This document shows, one piece after another, positions 28,216 to 37,936 of a DNA stretch of 64,000 nt. The notes below the pieces were generated by a model. It had not been told where the DNA came from and did no database searches. It saw only the letters and a program-made list of their open reading frames with translations. Numbering within the stretch: position 1 is the first letter of the stretch; each line of letters opens with the position of its first letter. This DNA is from Clostridium sp. CAG:710. Its GTDB lineage: Bacteria > Bacillota_I > Bacilli_A > RF39 > UBA660. Both the position numbers and the translations under genes were made by a program. The stretch lies in assembly GCA_000432595.1 (NCBI GenBank), contig HF996851.1:8979-72978 (forward strand). The letters run 5' to 3'.

Positions 28216-28231
28216 TATTAGGAGTAATGTT

Positions 28232-29308
28232 ATGAAATTAAAAAGAATATGGAAAGTAATAATTACATTAAGCCTTTTATTAATTATTATAATTATATTT
28301 GGAATATCTATCTATAATTATGAATTATCTCCTGTAGATAAAAAGAATAAAACAGATGTTGTTATTACCATTAAAAAGGGAACTTCTACACAAAATATAA
28401 TTAAATCTTTAAAAAAAGCTGACCTTATTAGAAGTGAAGGTGCTGTATTAGTATACTTAAAACTTAATAAGGTAGGAGGTCTACAAGCATCATCTTATAA
28501 ATTAAACAGGGCAATGTCTTCTAAAGAAATAATTAAAATAATAAATAGTGGCAAAGGATTTAATCCTGATGAAGTAACTATTACCTTTAAAGAAGGAAAG
28601 AATATGCGTAGTATTGCCAAAGTTATTTCTAAGAATACAAACAATAAATATGATGCAGTAATCTCTAAGTCTAATGATAAAGATTATATTAATAGACTTG
28701 CCACTAAGTATTGGTTTATAGATAAAGATGTACAAAAAGATGGAACATTCTATAAACTAGAAGGATACTTATATCCTAATACCTATGTATTTAAAAATAA
28801 AAATGTTACTATAGAAGATATATTTAATAAAATGCTTATTGAAACAGACAAAGTACTTTCAAAATATAAAACAGAGATCGAAAAAAGCAAATTATCTACT
28901 CAACAGATTATTACACTCTCTTCAATAGTAGAATTAGAAGGGCTTAGTGATAAAGATAGACCTAATATAGCTAGTGTATTTTATAATAGATTAAATAAAA
29001 ACATGAGTCTAGGAAGTGATGTTACTGCTTGTTATGCACAAAAAATTGATGATACTACATTATGTCATAACACAGCTAACTTTAACTATAAGAGTGATTA
29101 TAATACTAGACTTGTAAGTAAATTAGGACTCCCAACAGGACCTATCTGTAATCCATCTGAATCAAGTATTAAAGCAGTTTTAAATGCACCAAAAACAGAT
29201 TATTTATATTTTGTCGCAGATAAAGATACTAATGTATACTTTTTCAAAACTAAAGATGAGTTTGACAAAAAAATAAAAGAACTTAAACAAAATGGGAAAT
29301 GGTTATAA
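28232..29308 (+). CDS. mltG: Endolytic murein transglycosylase MltG
   Basis: 358 residues. N-terminal membrane anchor (about 6-28, VIITLSLLLIIIIIFGISI), a LysM-like region with VVITIKKGTSTQNIIKSLKKADLI, then the YceG catalytic domain. Signature LSSIVELEGLSDKDRPNIASVFYNRLNKNMSLGSDVT contains the catalytic Glu of the VELE motif; NYKSDYNTRLVSKLGLPTGPICNP follows. It cuts nascent glycan strands at the membrane, so this cell makes peptidoglycan. Stop overlaps trmR start (TAATG). Confidence 0.95.
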   Translation: MKLKRIWKVIITLSLLLIIIIIFGISIYNYELSPVDKKNKTDVVITIKKGTSTQNIIKSLKKADLIRSEGAVLVYLKLNKVGGLQASSYKLNRAMSSKEIIKIINSGKGFNPDEVTITFKEGKNMRSIAKVISKNTNNKYDAVISKSNDKDYINRLATKYWFIDKDVQKDGTFYKLEGYLYPNTYVFKNKNVTIEDIFNKMLIETDKVLSKYKTEIEKSKLSTQQIITLSSIVELEGLSDKDRPNIASVFYNRLNKNMSLGSDVTACYAQKIDDTTLCHNTANFNYKSDYNTRLVSKLGLPTGPICNPSESSIKAVLNAPKTDYLYFVADKDTNVYFFKTKDEFDKKIKELKQNGKWL

Positions 29309-29907
29309 TGAATGATGATGTTAAAGAAATAAGAAAAAATGCACTAGATAAAAACATACCTATCATGCAAGATGAAGGAATAGAATTTTTACTTAATTTT
29401 ATAAAAAGTAATAATATAGAAAATATACTTGAAGTTGGTACCGCAGTAGGATATTCTGCGATTAGAATGGCAAGTATAAGTCCATTAATTAAAGTTACTT
29501 CAATAGAACGCGATAGTACTAGATATATGGAGGCAGTTAAAAACATTGCCAAGGAACACCTTGAAGATAGAATTACTTTGATATTTAAAGATGCAATAGA
29601 CGTTGAATTTGATAAAAATACTAAATTTGATTTAATTTTTATAGATGCAGCTAAGGGAAAAAATACAGACTTTTTTCAAAAATTTCAAAAGTATTTAAAG
29701 CCTAATGGATACATAATTACTGATAATCTTAAATTTCATGGCTGTGTTGATAAGCCTCTAGAAGAAATTGAAAGTAGAAATGTTAGAGGGCTAGTTAGAA
29801 AAATAAGAAGTTATATTGAATTTCTAAAGTCTAATGAAGAATTTGAAACAGAGTTTTATGATGTAGGTGATGGAGTATCAGTATCTAGGAGGAAGAGTAA
29901 TGACTAG
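29308..29907 (+). CDS. trmR: tRNA 5-hydroxyuridine methyltransferase TrmR (YrrM)
   Basis: 199 residues; start at the ATG overlapping the mltG stop (29306-29310). Class I SAM methyltransferase of the O-methyltransferase family: ILEVGTAVGYSAIRMA (SAM loop), TSIERDSTRY, DLIFIDAAKGKNTDFF, GYIITDNLKFHG. In B. subtilis YrrM methylates ho5U34 to mo5U34 in tRNA. The two hydroxylation partners are encoded just downstream, which supports this assignment. Overlaps the DUF1653 gene by 8 bp. Confidence 0.9.
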   Translation: MNDDVKEIRKNALDKNIPIMQDEGIEFLLNFIKSNNIENILEVGTAVGYSAIRMASISPLIKVTSIERDSTRYMEAVKNIAKEHLEDRITLIFKDAIDVEFDKNTKFDLIFIDAAKGKNTDFFQKFQKYLKPNGYIITDNLKFHGCVDKPLEEIESRNVRGLVRKIRSYIEFLKSNEEFETEFYDVGDGVSVSRRKSND

Positions 29908-30115
29908 AGTTAAGGAAAACACTATATATAAACATTTTAAAGGTGGATTAGTTTACGTAATTGGAATTAGTAAACACACTGAAACTATGGAAGAATTAGT
30001 AATATATGTACATAATGGTAAAATATGGGCAAGACCATATGATATGTTTATAAGTGAAGTTGATCATATCAAGTATCCTGATATAAAACAAAAATATAGA
30101 TTTGAAGAGGTGTAG
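29900..30115 (+). CDS. DUF1653 protein
   Basis: 71 residues. AGGAGGAAGAG precedes ATG 29900. Matches DUF1653: YKHFKGGLVYVIGISKHTETMEELVIYVHNGKIWARPYDMF, a small beta-barrel-like protein of unknown function. Nested at the end of trmR, so translated with it. Confidence 0.85.
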   Translation: MTRVKENTIYKHFKGGLVYVIGISKHTETMEELVIYVHNGKIWARPYDMFISEVDHIKYPDIKQKYRFEEV

Positions 30116-30130
30116 AACCTCTTTTCTTTT
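30105..30130 (+). terminator. Intrinsic terminator
   Basis: AAGAGGT and AACCTCTT pair around GTAG with TTCTTTT following; overlaps the DUF1653 stop. Confidence 0.7.
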
Positions 30131-30183
30131 ACAAATTAATTATGTAATGCTATAATAATGGAGTATTGGAAGGAAGTGCTAAC

Positions 30184-31053
30184 GTGAAGGTACTAGTTAA
30201 AATTAATTTAGAGTCTACAATAGATAAATATATAAATAAATGCGATGGATTAATACTTGGCATTTCACACTTTTCAGTTGGATTTAAAGATACATTTGAT
30301 ATAGAAAAAATATCTGAAATTATAGAAAAATATCCAAATAAAGATATATTTATTTCAATTAACAAATCTATTTTTAATAATGAATTAGAAGAGTTAGAAA
30401 AAGTACTTACACGCTTAAATAAAATGCCTATTAAAGGAATACTTTTCTATGATTTATCAATACTTTACTTAAAGAAAAAACATAATTTTAATTTTGATTT
30501 AGTATGGAATCAAACACATATGGTAACTAATTATAATACTTGTAATCATTACTATAAAAATGGCGTTAGATATGGATTTATATCAAGTGAGATTACTAAA
30601 GAAGAGATACTTGAAATAAACAAATTAAGTAAAATGGACTTTTTATATACTATAGTAGGGCATCAAGTAATGTCTTTATCTAGAAGAAGTCTTTTAACTA
30701 ACTATTATACTAGTATTTCTAAAGAATATGATGGTACTACTAAAGAAATATATGAACATGATAATAAATACTTAATTAGTGAAGATAATAATGGAACAAT
30801 AATAAAAACGAGTACTATATTTAATGGGATAGAAATACTTCCTGAATTAATAGAAAATAATCTATCATACGTTGTAGTTGATGAAGACTTAATTGATTAT
30901 AATATAATTTTAAATATACTTGATATAGTTAGTAATATAATACAAGGAAAAAATGTAGAAAACAACATAAATAAAAGTTATGAGTTAATTGGAAATAATA
31001 CATCTTTTCTATATAAAAAGACTATATTTAAAGTAAAAAAGGATAATAAATAG
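30184..31053 (+). CDS. trhP1: U32-like protein, tRNA ho5U34 hydroxylation subunit TrhP1 (YrrN)
   Basis: 289 residues. AGGAAG (30171-30176) fits the GTG at 30184 better than the in-frame TTG at 30166. A shortened, divergent relative of peptidase U32: GLILGISHFSVGFKDTF, IFISINKSIFNNELEELEKVL, KGILFYDLSILYL and WNQTHMVTNYNTCNHYY. In B. subtilis YrrN acts with YrrO in prephenate-dependent hydroxylation of U34. The Cys cluster expected for the Fe-S site of U32 proteins is not visible here but is present in the 31523 gene. Placement between trmR and trhP2 supports the call. Confidence 0.78.
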   Translation: MKVLVKINLESTIDKYINKCDGLILGISHFSVGFKDTFDIEKISEIIEKYPNKDIFISINKSIFNNELEELEKVLTRLNKMPIKGILFYDLSILYLKKKHNFNFDLVWNQTHMVTNYNTCNHYYKNGVRYGFISSEITKEEILEINKLSKMDFLYTIVGHQVMSLSRRSLLTNYYTSISKEYDGTTKEIYEHDNKYLISEDNNGTIIKTSTIFNGIEILPELIENNLSYVVVDEDLIDYNIILNILDIVSNIIQGKNVENNINKSYELIGNNTSFLYKKTIFKVKKDNK

Positions 31054-31062
31054 AGGTGGAAT

Positions 31063-31518
31063 ATGAAAAGATTTTTATATTTACTAGAAGAACTAGTTGT
31101 ATACATATTTGGATTTTTTGTAACTAATATGATAAGGGCAGTATTTTATTTAAATTCAGTTAAAACATATGATGATCTAGATCTATGGATTAGTTGTTTT
31201 AGAGGAAATTGTACTATAAAAAATACACCAGACTTCTTCATATATGTTATTGGATTAGTATTAATATCTCTATTATTTATATTTGTTTGGAAATTTATTA
31301 AAAAAATTCATCTAAAGATTGGAAAATCTAAGTTGTACATAGTACTTGAAATAATATTATTTGTTATATACTATATACTGAATACTATTCAGTTATATGA
31401 ATTAATATATAAACCATTTAAACTTGGAATATTTATGAACATATTATTAAGCATTACAATGATATTCCCATTAATCTATATTATGTATGATAAATCTTTA
31501 GAAAGACAAGGAAAGTAA
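31063..31518 (+). CDS. Four-TM membrane protein in mo5U operon, unknown
   Basis: 151 residues, ATG after GAGGTGGAAT. Four membrane segments by hydropathy: about 5-25 (LVVYIFGFFVTNMIRAVFYL), 55-80 (FFIYVIGLVLISLLFIFVW), 90-110 and 125-143. The stretch 32-52 (DLDLWISCFRGNCTIKN) with two Cys is probably outside. Not recognised. It is placed inside the TrhP1-TrhP2 pair with 9-bp and 4-bp gaps, so coexpression is likely, but a role in tRNA modification is not suggested by its sequence. Confidence 0.65.
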   Translation: MKRFLYLLEELVVYIFGFFVTNMIRAVFYLNSVKTYDDLDLWISCFRGNCTIKNTPDFFIYVIGLVLISLLFIFVWKFIKKIHLKIGKSKLYIVLEIILFVIYYILNTIQLYELIYKPFKLGIFMNILLSITMIFPLIYIMYDKSLERQGK

Positions 31519-31522
31519 CATT

Positions 31523-32704
31523 ATGAAAAAAATAGAGCTTTTATCTCCAGCAGGAGATTTAGAAAGATTAAAATTAACTTTATTATATGGAGCTGATGCA
31601 GTATATATTGGGGGTATGGAATATAGCCTTAGGGCAAACGCAACTAATTTTAGTATAGAGCAAATAAAAGAAGCATGTGAATTTGCTCATAAATTAGGTA
31701 AAAAAGTATATCTAACCCTAAATATAGTATTTCATGATGAAGATATAGAGGGCGTAGATAAATATATTAGTGATGTAGTAGAAGCTGGTATTGATGCATT
31801 TATAGTTAGTGATCCATTTATAATAAGTCATATTAAAGATAATTATGATGTAGAAGTACATCTTTCCACACAAGCATCAACAACTAATGTAGATAGTGTT
31901 TTATATTTTAAAAATGAAGGTGTAGATAGAGTGGTTTTAGCACGTGAATTATCAAAAGATGAAATAAAAGAGATAATTGAAAAAACAGGCGTTGATATAG
32001 AGGTTTTTATTCATGGCGCAATGTGTACTTTCTATAGTGGTAGATGTGTGTTATCTAACTATTTAACAAATAGAGACTCTAATAGGGGTGGATGTAGTCA
32101 AGTTTGTCGTTTTGCGTTTTCCCTAGAAGATGGATATGATAAGTTTACTATGGCTACAAAAGACTTAAATATGTCTGGTTATATTAAGGATTTAATTGAT
32201 ATCGGAGTTAGCTCCTTAAAAGTAGAAGGAAGAATGCGCTCTTTATATTATTTAGCTACAGTTATTGGTACATATAGAAAAATAATAGATGCATGTTATA
32301 GCGATACATTAAACAAAGAGTTTTTAGATAAACAAGTAAAAATACTAGGACGTGTTGCGAATAGAGAAACAAGTACTCATTATTTTTTAAAAAAAGCAGA
32401 TTTTACTGATCAATATTATACTGGTAGACAAGAAATATCAAATCAAGACTTTCTAGGGCTTGTAACCTCTTATGATAGAGAAAATAAGATATTAACACTA
32501 TCAGAAAGAAACTACTTTGAAAAAGGTTGGAAGGTAGAAGTATTTACTCCAAGAGGAGATGTTATTCCATTTACTATAGATGAAGTCTACGATGAAGCGC
32601 TAAACCCAATTGGAGTCGCAAGACACCCAGAAGAAGTTATAAAATTAAAATTAGATACTGATAAAGAAATAGAACAGTATTCAATGATGAGACTTAGCAT
32701 TTAG
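31523..32704 (+). CDS. trhP2: U32 family protein TrhP2 (YrrO)
   Basis: 393 residues. Peptidase U32 signature: ELLSPAGDLERLKLTLLYGADAVYIGG at the start, EVFIHGAMCTFYSGRCVLSNYLTNRDSNRGGCSQVCRF with the Cys set (C-x6-C ... C-x3-C) that binds a cluster, and DLNMSGYIKDLIDIGVSSLKVEGRMRS. A C-terminal beta-barrel (about 300-393) follows. With YrrN and TrmR it makes mo5U34 on tRNAs that decode NYN four-codon boxes. Acts in the cytoplasm. Confidence 0.9.
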   Translation: MKKIELLSPAGDLERLKLTLLYGADAVYIGGMEYSLRANATNFSIEQIKEACEFAHKLGKKVYLTLNIVFHDEDIEGVDKYISDVVEAGIDAFIVSDPFIISHIKDNYDVEVHLSTQASTTNVDSVLYFKNEGVDRVVLARELSKDEIKEIIEKTGVDIEVFIHGAMCTFYSGRCVLSNYLTNRDSNRGGCSQVCRFAFSLEDGYDKFTMATKDLNMSGYIKDLIDIGVSSLKVEGRMRSLYYLATVIGTYRKIIDACYSDTLNKEFLDKQVKILGRVANRETSTHYFLKKADFTDQYYTGRQEISNQDFLGLVTSYDRENKILTLSERNYFEKGWKVEVFTPRGDVIPFTIDEVYDEALNPIGVARHPEEVIKLKLDTDKEIEQYSMMRLSI

Positions 32705-32716
32705 GAGGAATTGTTT

Positions 32717-33808
32717 ATGAATGATAATTTATCAAAATATGCTTGTAGAAATATGGATGCTCTAAGACTAAATCCAGAAAAAGAAGATAGCCGTCCACCT
32801 TTTTTTCATGACACAGACCGTATTATATTTTCCAATTCATTCTCAAGATATATAGACAAAACACAAGTGTTTTCATTTAATTCAAATGACCACATAACAA
32901 GAAGAATAACTCATGTTATAATGGTTAGTAAAATATCAAGAACTATTGGCAGATATTTAAACCTTAATGAGGATTTATTAGAGGCAATTGCACTTGGGCA
33001 TGATGTTGGTCATTGCCCTTTAGGCCATACAGGTGAAATGTTTCTAAATAAAATAATAAATTCTAGTATAAATGAGGCATTTATGCATAATATACAAAGT
33101 GTTAGAAACTATATGGTACTAGAGAAAAATGGAAAAGGTAGTAACCTTACAATTCAAGTTTTAGATGGAATTATGTGTCATAATGGAGAAGTTCTTAATA
33201 ATATATATAGTCCAGTAAAAAAGACAAAGAAAGAATTTTTAGAAGAATATAATAAGGCTCTTAAAGATAATAATGTTTCACTTTCAATTAGACCAATGAC
33301 CCTAGAAGGCTGCGTTGTAAGAATATCAGATGTTATCGCATATATAGGAAGAGATATAGAAGACGCAATAGGCCTTGGGGTAATAAAAAGAAGTGATATT
33401 CCAGAAGAAATTACTGGTGTTTTAGGAAATAACAATAAAGATATAATAAATACCATAATATTAGATATAGTAGAAAATAGTAAGGATAAACCATATATTA
33501 AAATGAGTGATAAAATATATGATGCATTAGATAAATTAAAAGAATTTAACTATAGTAATATATATAATAAAGCAAATAATGAATTTGGAAAAGAATACTA
33601 TAGTAATGCATTTCAGTCACTATTTGAAAAATATTTGAGTGATTTAAATACTAATAATAAAGAGAGTAGTATATATAAAGTATATTTGAATAATATGGAT
33701 AATAGTTATATAGAAAATACTAAAAAAGAAAGAATTGTCATAGATTATATTGCTGGAATGACAGATAATTTCTTTATTAGTGAATATAATAATTGTATCA
33801 AGTGTTAA
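32717..33808 (+). CDS. HD-domain dNTP triphosphohydrolase-like protein
   Basis: 363 residues. AGGAGG at 32703-32708 gives eight-base spacing to ATG 32717, better than the in-frame TTG at 32711. dGTPase (Dgt)-like: NSFSRYIDKTQVFSF, HITRRITHVIMVSKISRTIG, the HD motif LGHDVGHCPLGHTGEMFL and later VVRISDVIAYIGRDIEDAI (last metal Asp). Such enzymes hydrolyse dNTPs to deoxynucleosides and triphosphate. It is shorter than E. coli Dgt and resembles the Firmicutes subgroup. No terminator; the greA promoter follows. Confidence 0.88.
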   Translation: MNDNLSKYACRNMDALRLNPEKEDSRPPFFHDTDRIIFSNSFSRYIDKTQVFSFNSNDHITRRITHVIMVSKISRTIGRYLNLNEDLLEAIALGHDVGHCPLGHTGEMFLNKIINSSINEAFMHNIQSVRNYMVLEKNGKGSNLTIQVLDGIMCHNGEVLNNIYSPVKKTKKEFLEEYNKALKDNNVSLSIRPMTLEGCVVRISDVIAYIGRDIEDAIGLGVIKRSDIPEEITGVLGNNNKDIINTIILDIVENSKDKPYIKMSDKIYDALDKLKEFNYSNIYNKANNEFGKEYYSNAFQSLFEKYLSDLNTNNKESSIYKVYLNNMDNSYIENTKKERIVIDYIAGMTDNFFISEYNNCIKC

Positions 33809-33818
33809 CAAAAATATA

Positions 33819-33847
33819 TTGACAAATACTACTTTTTGTAGTATCAT
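33819..33847 (+). promoter_or_regulatory. greA promoter with perfect inverted repeat in the spacer
   Basis: TTGACA (33819-33824), 17-bp spacer, TATCAT (33842-33847). ATACTAC and GTAGTAT (33826-33844) are perfect 7-bp inverted arms around T5, filling the spacer and part of the -10. Either a repressor operator or a hairpin-prone DNA element. Compare 60440-60455. Confidence 0.6.
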
Positions 33848-33878
33848 GATGAAGATGTTGCGAAAGAGGTGTTGTTGT

Positions 33879-34349
33879 ATGAAAGAAAAGAAAATTTACT
33901 TAACTCAACAAGGTTTTGAAGAACTTAAAAGTGAGTTGGATAATTTAATAAATGTTAAACGTCCTGCGAATATTCAAGCAATTAAAGAAGCAAGAGCATT
34001 AGGTGATTTATCTGAAAATGCCGACTATGATGCTGCTAAAAACGATCAAGCTGAAATCGAAGGAAGAATTAAAAAAATAGAAAAAATGTTAGAAAACGTT
34101 GAAATAATTGAAAAAGGTGATTCTTCAGTTGTATCACTTGGTACTACTGTATCTATTAAATATGTAGATGATGAAGATGAAACTGATGAATACCAAATAG
34201 TTGGTAGTCAAGAAGCTGACCCATTTATGAGCAAAATTTCTAATGAAAGTCCAATCGCCAAAGCTATTATGAATAAAAAGGTTGGAGATATAGTAGAAGT
34301 TGAAAGTCCTAATGGCGTTTATAAAATAGAAATTATTGATATTAAATAA
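33879..34349 (+). CDS. greA: Transcription elongation factor GreA
   Basis: 156 residues; ATG 33879 follows AGAGGTGTTGTTGT, and the frame upstream to 33780 is not coding. N-terminal coiled coil (LTQQGFEELKSELDNLI, with the acidic tip EARALGDLSENADYDAAK that supports RNAP transcript cleavage) and C-terminal FKBP-like domain (about 82-156, MSKISNESPIAKAIMNKKVGD). Rescues backtracked RNA polymerase. Confidence 0.96.
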   Translation: MKEKKIYLTQQGFEELKSELDNLINVKRPANIQAIKEARALGDLSENADYDAAKNDQAEIEGRIKKIEKMLENVEIIEKGDSSVVSLGTTVSIKYVDDEDETDEYQIVGSQEADPFMSKISNESPIAKAIMNKKVGDIVEVESPNGVYKIEIIDIK

Positions 34350-34352
34350 GTT

Positions 34353-34374
34353 AAAGACTATAAAGTCTTTTTTC
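34353..34374 (+). terminator. Intrinsic terminator after greA
   Basis: AAAGACT and AGTCTTT pair around ATA with T6 and CTTT following. Confidence 0.75.
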
Positions 34375-34382
34375 TTTATTAG

Positions 34383-35519
<1,137 letters not shown>

Positions 35520-35522
<3 letters not shown>

Positions 35523-35885
35523 ATTTTCTTTTTTTGATTTATTAATTCCTATAATGCTTCCAAATATACATGATAAAAATATTATTAAATAATAAATCAG
35601 TAGTGATAAATTTGGTTTATTTCCAAAACCAGCATAACTAAGTAAAAATAATATGACTATTGAAACAACAGCTATTTTAATACCCTCTAAATAGCCTTTA
35701 TTTTGTGCTTTTCTTCCTATATAACTTCCACCTATAAAGAATGATAAAACAATTAAAATAAGCTTAAAATACTTTAATGCATTAGGAAGAATATTAAAAT
35801 AATTAAAAATAGTAATTATTAAACCCGATATTAAAAGACCTACTAATATATATAAAAGACTTTTTAAATATTTAACTATGAACAT
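35520..35885 (-). CDS. TIGR04086-like small membrane protein
   Basis: 121 residues, ATG after GGAGTTGAGGTT. Four membrane segments (about 8-30, 38-58, 70-88, 95-115). Conserved-looking GGSYIGRKAQNKGYLEGIKIA between segments 2 and 3 fits the TIGR04086 family of Firmicutes membrane proteins, which often sits near tgt/yajC. Function unknown in the family. Convergent with tgt and divergent from the YetF-like gene, so single-gene transcript. Confidence 0.65.
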
Positions 35886-35961
35886 AACCTCAACTCCTAG
35901 TAAATGTTATGTATTGAATAAAAAAATATGCAAATAATCATAATAGTTATAGGAGGTTAAT

Positions 35962-36609
35962 ATGGACTACTTAATAGTTTTATCTAGAACACTACTTTTT
36001 TATATTATTATCACAATAATTTATAGATTCATGGGTAAAAGAGAAATAGGACAACTTGGAATAGTTGATTTAATAGTTTCAATCCTAATAGCTGAATTAG
36101 CAGCCATTTCAATTGATAATAGAGAAGAAAGCGTATTTCTATCAATACTTCCAATAGTACTTTTAGTAGTTATACAAGTAGGAATGTCATACATATCACT
36201 TAAAAGTTCAAAAATAAGAAATGCATTTGATGGAAACCCTTCAGTAATAATTAATAATGGAAGGTTAAACTTTAATGAAATGGTAAGGCAAAGATATAAT
36301 TTAGAAGACTTACTAACCCAACTAAGAGATAAAAATATAAGAAGTATAGAAGAAGTAGATTATGCAGTACTAGAAACAAGTGGCAAGTTATCAGTATTTA
36401 GAAAAGAAAAGGAAAGAAGAGGAGAATATCCTATGCCACTCATATTAGATGGAATAATTGATTATGACACATTAAAACAAATTGGTAAAAACAAAGAGTG
36501 GATAACAAATATGCTTATAGAGGACAATGTAGAATTAGAAAATGTTTTTTATGCCTTTTATAGAAAAAATAAATTATATATAATTAAAGACAATGATTTG
36601 AGAAAATGA
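35962..36609 (+). CDS. DUF421/YetF-like membrane protein
   Basis: 215 residues, ATG after AGGAGGTTAAT. Three N-terminal membrane segments (about 8-25, 33-50, 58-78) with FMGKREIGQLGIVDLIVSILIAELAAISI, the DUF421 hallmark, then a cytoplasmic domain containing NPSVIINNGRLNFNEMVRQRYNLEDLLTQLRDKNI and YAVLETSGKLSVFRKE. DUF421 proteins occur in spore-related operons (YetF, YkjA, SpoVA neighbours); role unresolved. Its terminator overlaps the stop and merges with the repeat at 36608. Confidence 0.88.
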   Translation: MDYLIVLSRTLLFYIIITIIYRFMGKREIGQLGIVDLIVSILIAELAAISIDNREESVFLSILPIVLLVVIQVGMSYISLKSSKIRNAFDGNPSVIINNGRLNFNEMVRQRYNLEDLLTQLRDKNIRSIEEVDYAVLETSGKLSVFRKEKERRGEYPMPLILDGIIDYDTLKQIGKNKEWITNMLIEDNVELENVFYAFYRKNKLYIIKDNDLRK

Positions 36610-36621
36610 TTGTCTTTTTTT
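36586..36621 (+). terminator. Terminator of YetF-like gene
   Basis: AAAGACAAT and ATTGTCTTT pair around a 14-base loop with T7 following. Confidence 0.7.
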
Positions 36622-36644
36622 CTTATTTATTATAATATTAATTT
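36608..36644 (+). repeat. 37-bp direct repeat, copy 1 (terminator arm plus promoter)
   Basis: These 37 bases are identical to 37865-37901. They hold the 3' terminator arm ATTGTC with T7 and a TATAAT -10 inside TTATTATAATATTAATTT, so one short module ends one transcript and starts the next. Copy 1 precedes the HipA-like gene. Confidence 0.8.
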
Positions 36645-36679
36645 GAAATTACAACTGTAGTAAGAAAGGATGAGGTGGT

Positions 36680-37864
36680 ATGAAATATGTATTAATGAAT
36701 AAAAATACTGAGGTTTTAATCGCAAATTATGATGAAGGTATTAAAGTGTTTGATAAAATAATAGAAATAAGAAATATAGAATATGCCCCATTAATTATAA
36801 AAAAATCATATGAAATGAAAGAAGATTTTAGATTTAACTTAAATGACTGGTTTATTGGAAGAGGTATACCTTCATGGAGAGATGAACTTGATATGTTACT
36901 TGCACGATTAAATATTTCCACACCACTTGAATTATTTGATAGGGCATTTGCTCTTTCCTTATCAGATCAGTATTGGATTAAACAGGTAGGGAGTAATATT
37001 AAATATGAAGATGTAAACTTTTTTGACCACGACTTTGACTCTGCAGAATTTGTAGAAGCAAGTTTTTCTGATAATTATGATTCAATAACAAGAAAAGAAA
37101 CGCTAATGAGCCCAAATAATACTACCGATGGTATGTTAAAAAAATCTTGGATAATAGAAGATGGTAAAAGATATTTATTAAAAGGTGGATATAAAAATGA
37201 TTATCTACAGCCATTCAATGAAGTTTTGGCATCTATAATATGTGATAAATTAGGCTTTGATCACGTTACTTATACATTAGATACATTTAAGAATAAAGTA
37301 GTATCTAAATGCCTTTGTTTTATAAATAAAGATACAGAACTAATACCTGCATCTCAAATAATGTATGGAATTACAAAACATAAAACAAGTGAGGATTATA
37401 ATGAGTATATTAAAATACTTGAACAAAATGGAATAAAAAACGCAAGAGAAAAAATAGAAAATATGTATATATTAGATTTTTTAATGATGAATGAGGATAG
37501 GCATTTAAATAATTTTGGAATAATAAGAGATGTTAATACATTAGAATGGCTTGATGTTGCACCTATATTTGACAATGGTGAATCTTTAAAGATGACTATA
37601 TATAATAGTGATGAAATATCCATTAATGGAGAAGGAAGACTATTTTACAATATAGTAACATTTGATGATATTATAAAAGCTGTTAAGGATATTAAAAGAA
37701 TAGATATCTCTAAACTTGATGGAGTAGTAGAAGAATATGATGAATTACTTCATAAATATCAAAATATAACAGGAATAACTGAAGATAGAATAAATAAACT
37801 TTGTATACTATTAAATAGACAGATAAAAAAGTTATCACATCTTATCGCAGAAAAGACAATTTAA
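36680..37864 (+). CDS. HipA-like kinase domain protein
   Basis: 394 residues. N-terminal about 105 residues contain a region with FDRAFALSLSDQYWIKQVGS, then a kinase-like core: WIIEDGKRYLLKGGYKND (nucleotide-binding Lys), FNEVLASIICDKLGF, YILDFLMMNEDRHLNNFGIIRD (catalytic DRHxNN, 273-278) and WLDVAPIFDNGESL (metal-binding FDNG, 297-300). This is the HipA/CtkA-like fold seen in many gut Firmicutes. The gene is not followed by a HipB-type HTH; the neighbour is a YunG-like protein. Target unknown. Bounded on both sides by the 37-bp repeat. Confidence 0.82.
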   Translation: MKYVLMNKNTEVLIANYDEGIKVFDKIIEIRNIEYAPLIIKKSYEMKEDFRFNLNDWFIGRGIPSWRDELDMLLARLNISTPLELFDRAFALSLSDQYWIKQVGSNIKYEDVNFFDHDFDSAEFVEASFSDNYDSITRKETLMSPNNTTDGMLKKSWIIEDGKRYLLKGGYKNDYLQPFNEVLASIICDKLGFDHVTYTLDTFKNKVVSKCLCFINKDTELIPASQIMYGITKHKTSEDYNEYIKILEQNGIKNAREKIENMYILDFLMMNEDRHLNNFGIIRDVNTLEWLDVAPIFDNGESLKMTIYNSDEISINGEGRLFYNIVTFDDIIKAVKDIKRIDISKLDGVVEEYDELLHKYQNITGITEDRINKLCILLNRQIKKLSHLIAEKTI

Positions 37865-37878
37865 GATTGTCTTTTTTT
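37851..37878 (+). terminator. Terminator of HipA-like gene
   Basis: AAGACAAT and ATTGTCTT pair around TTAAG, T7 follows; the stop codon is in the loop. Confidence 0.8.
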
Positions 37879-37901
37879 CTTATTTATTATAATATTAATT
37901 T
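37865..37901 (+). repeat. 37-bp direct repeat, copy 2
   Basis: Exact copy of 36608-36644, again combining terminator arm with T7 and a TATAAT -10, here upstream of the YunG-like gene. Confidence 0.8.
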
Positions 37902-37936
37902 ATAAGAATAATAGTAGTTCATGGTGGAGGTAGTAT

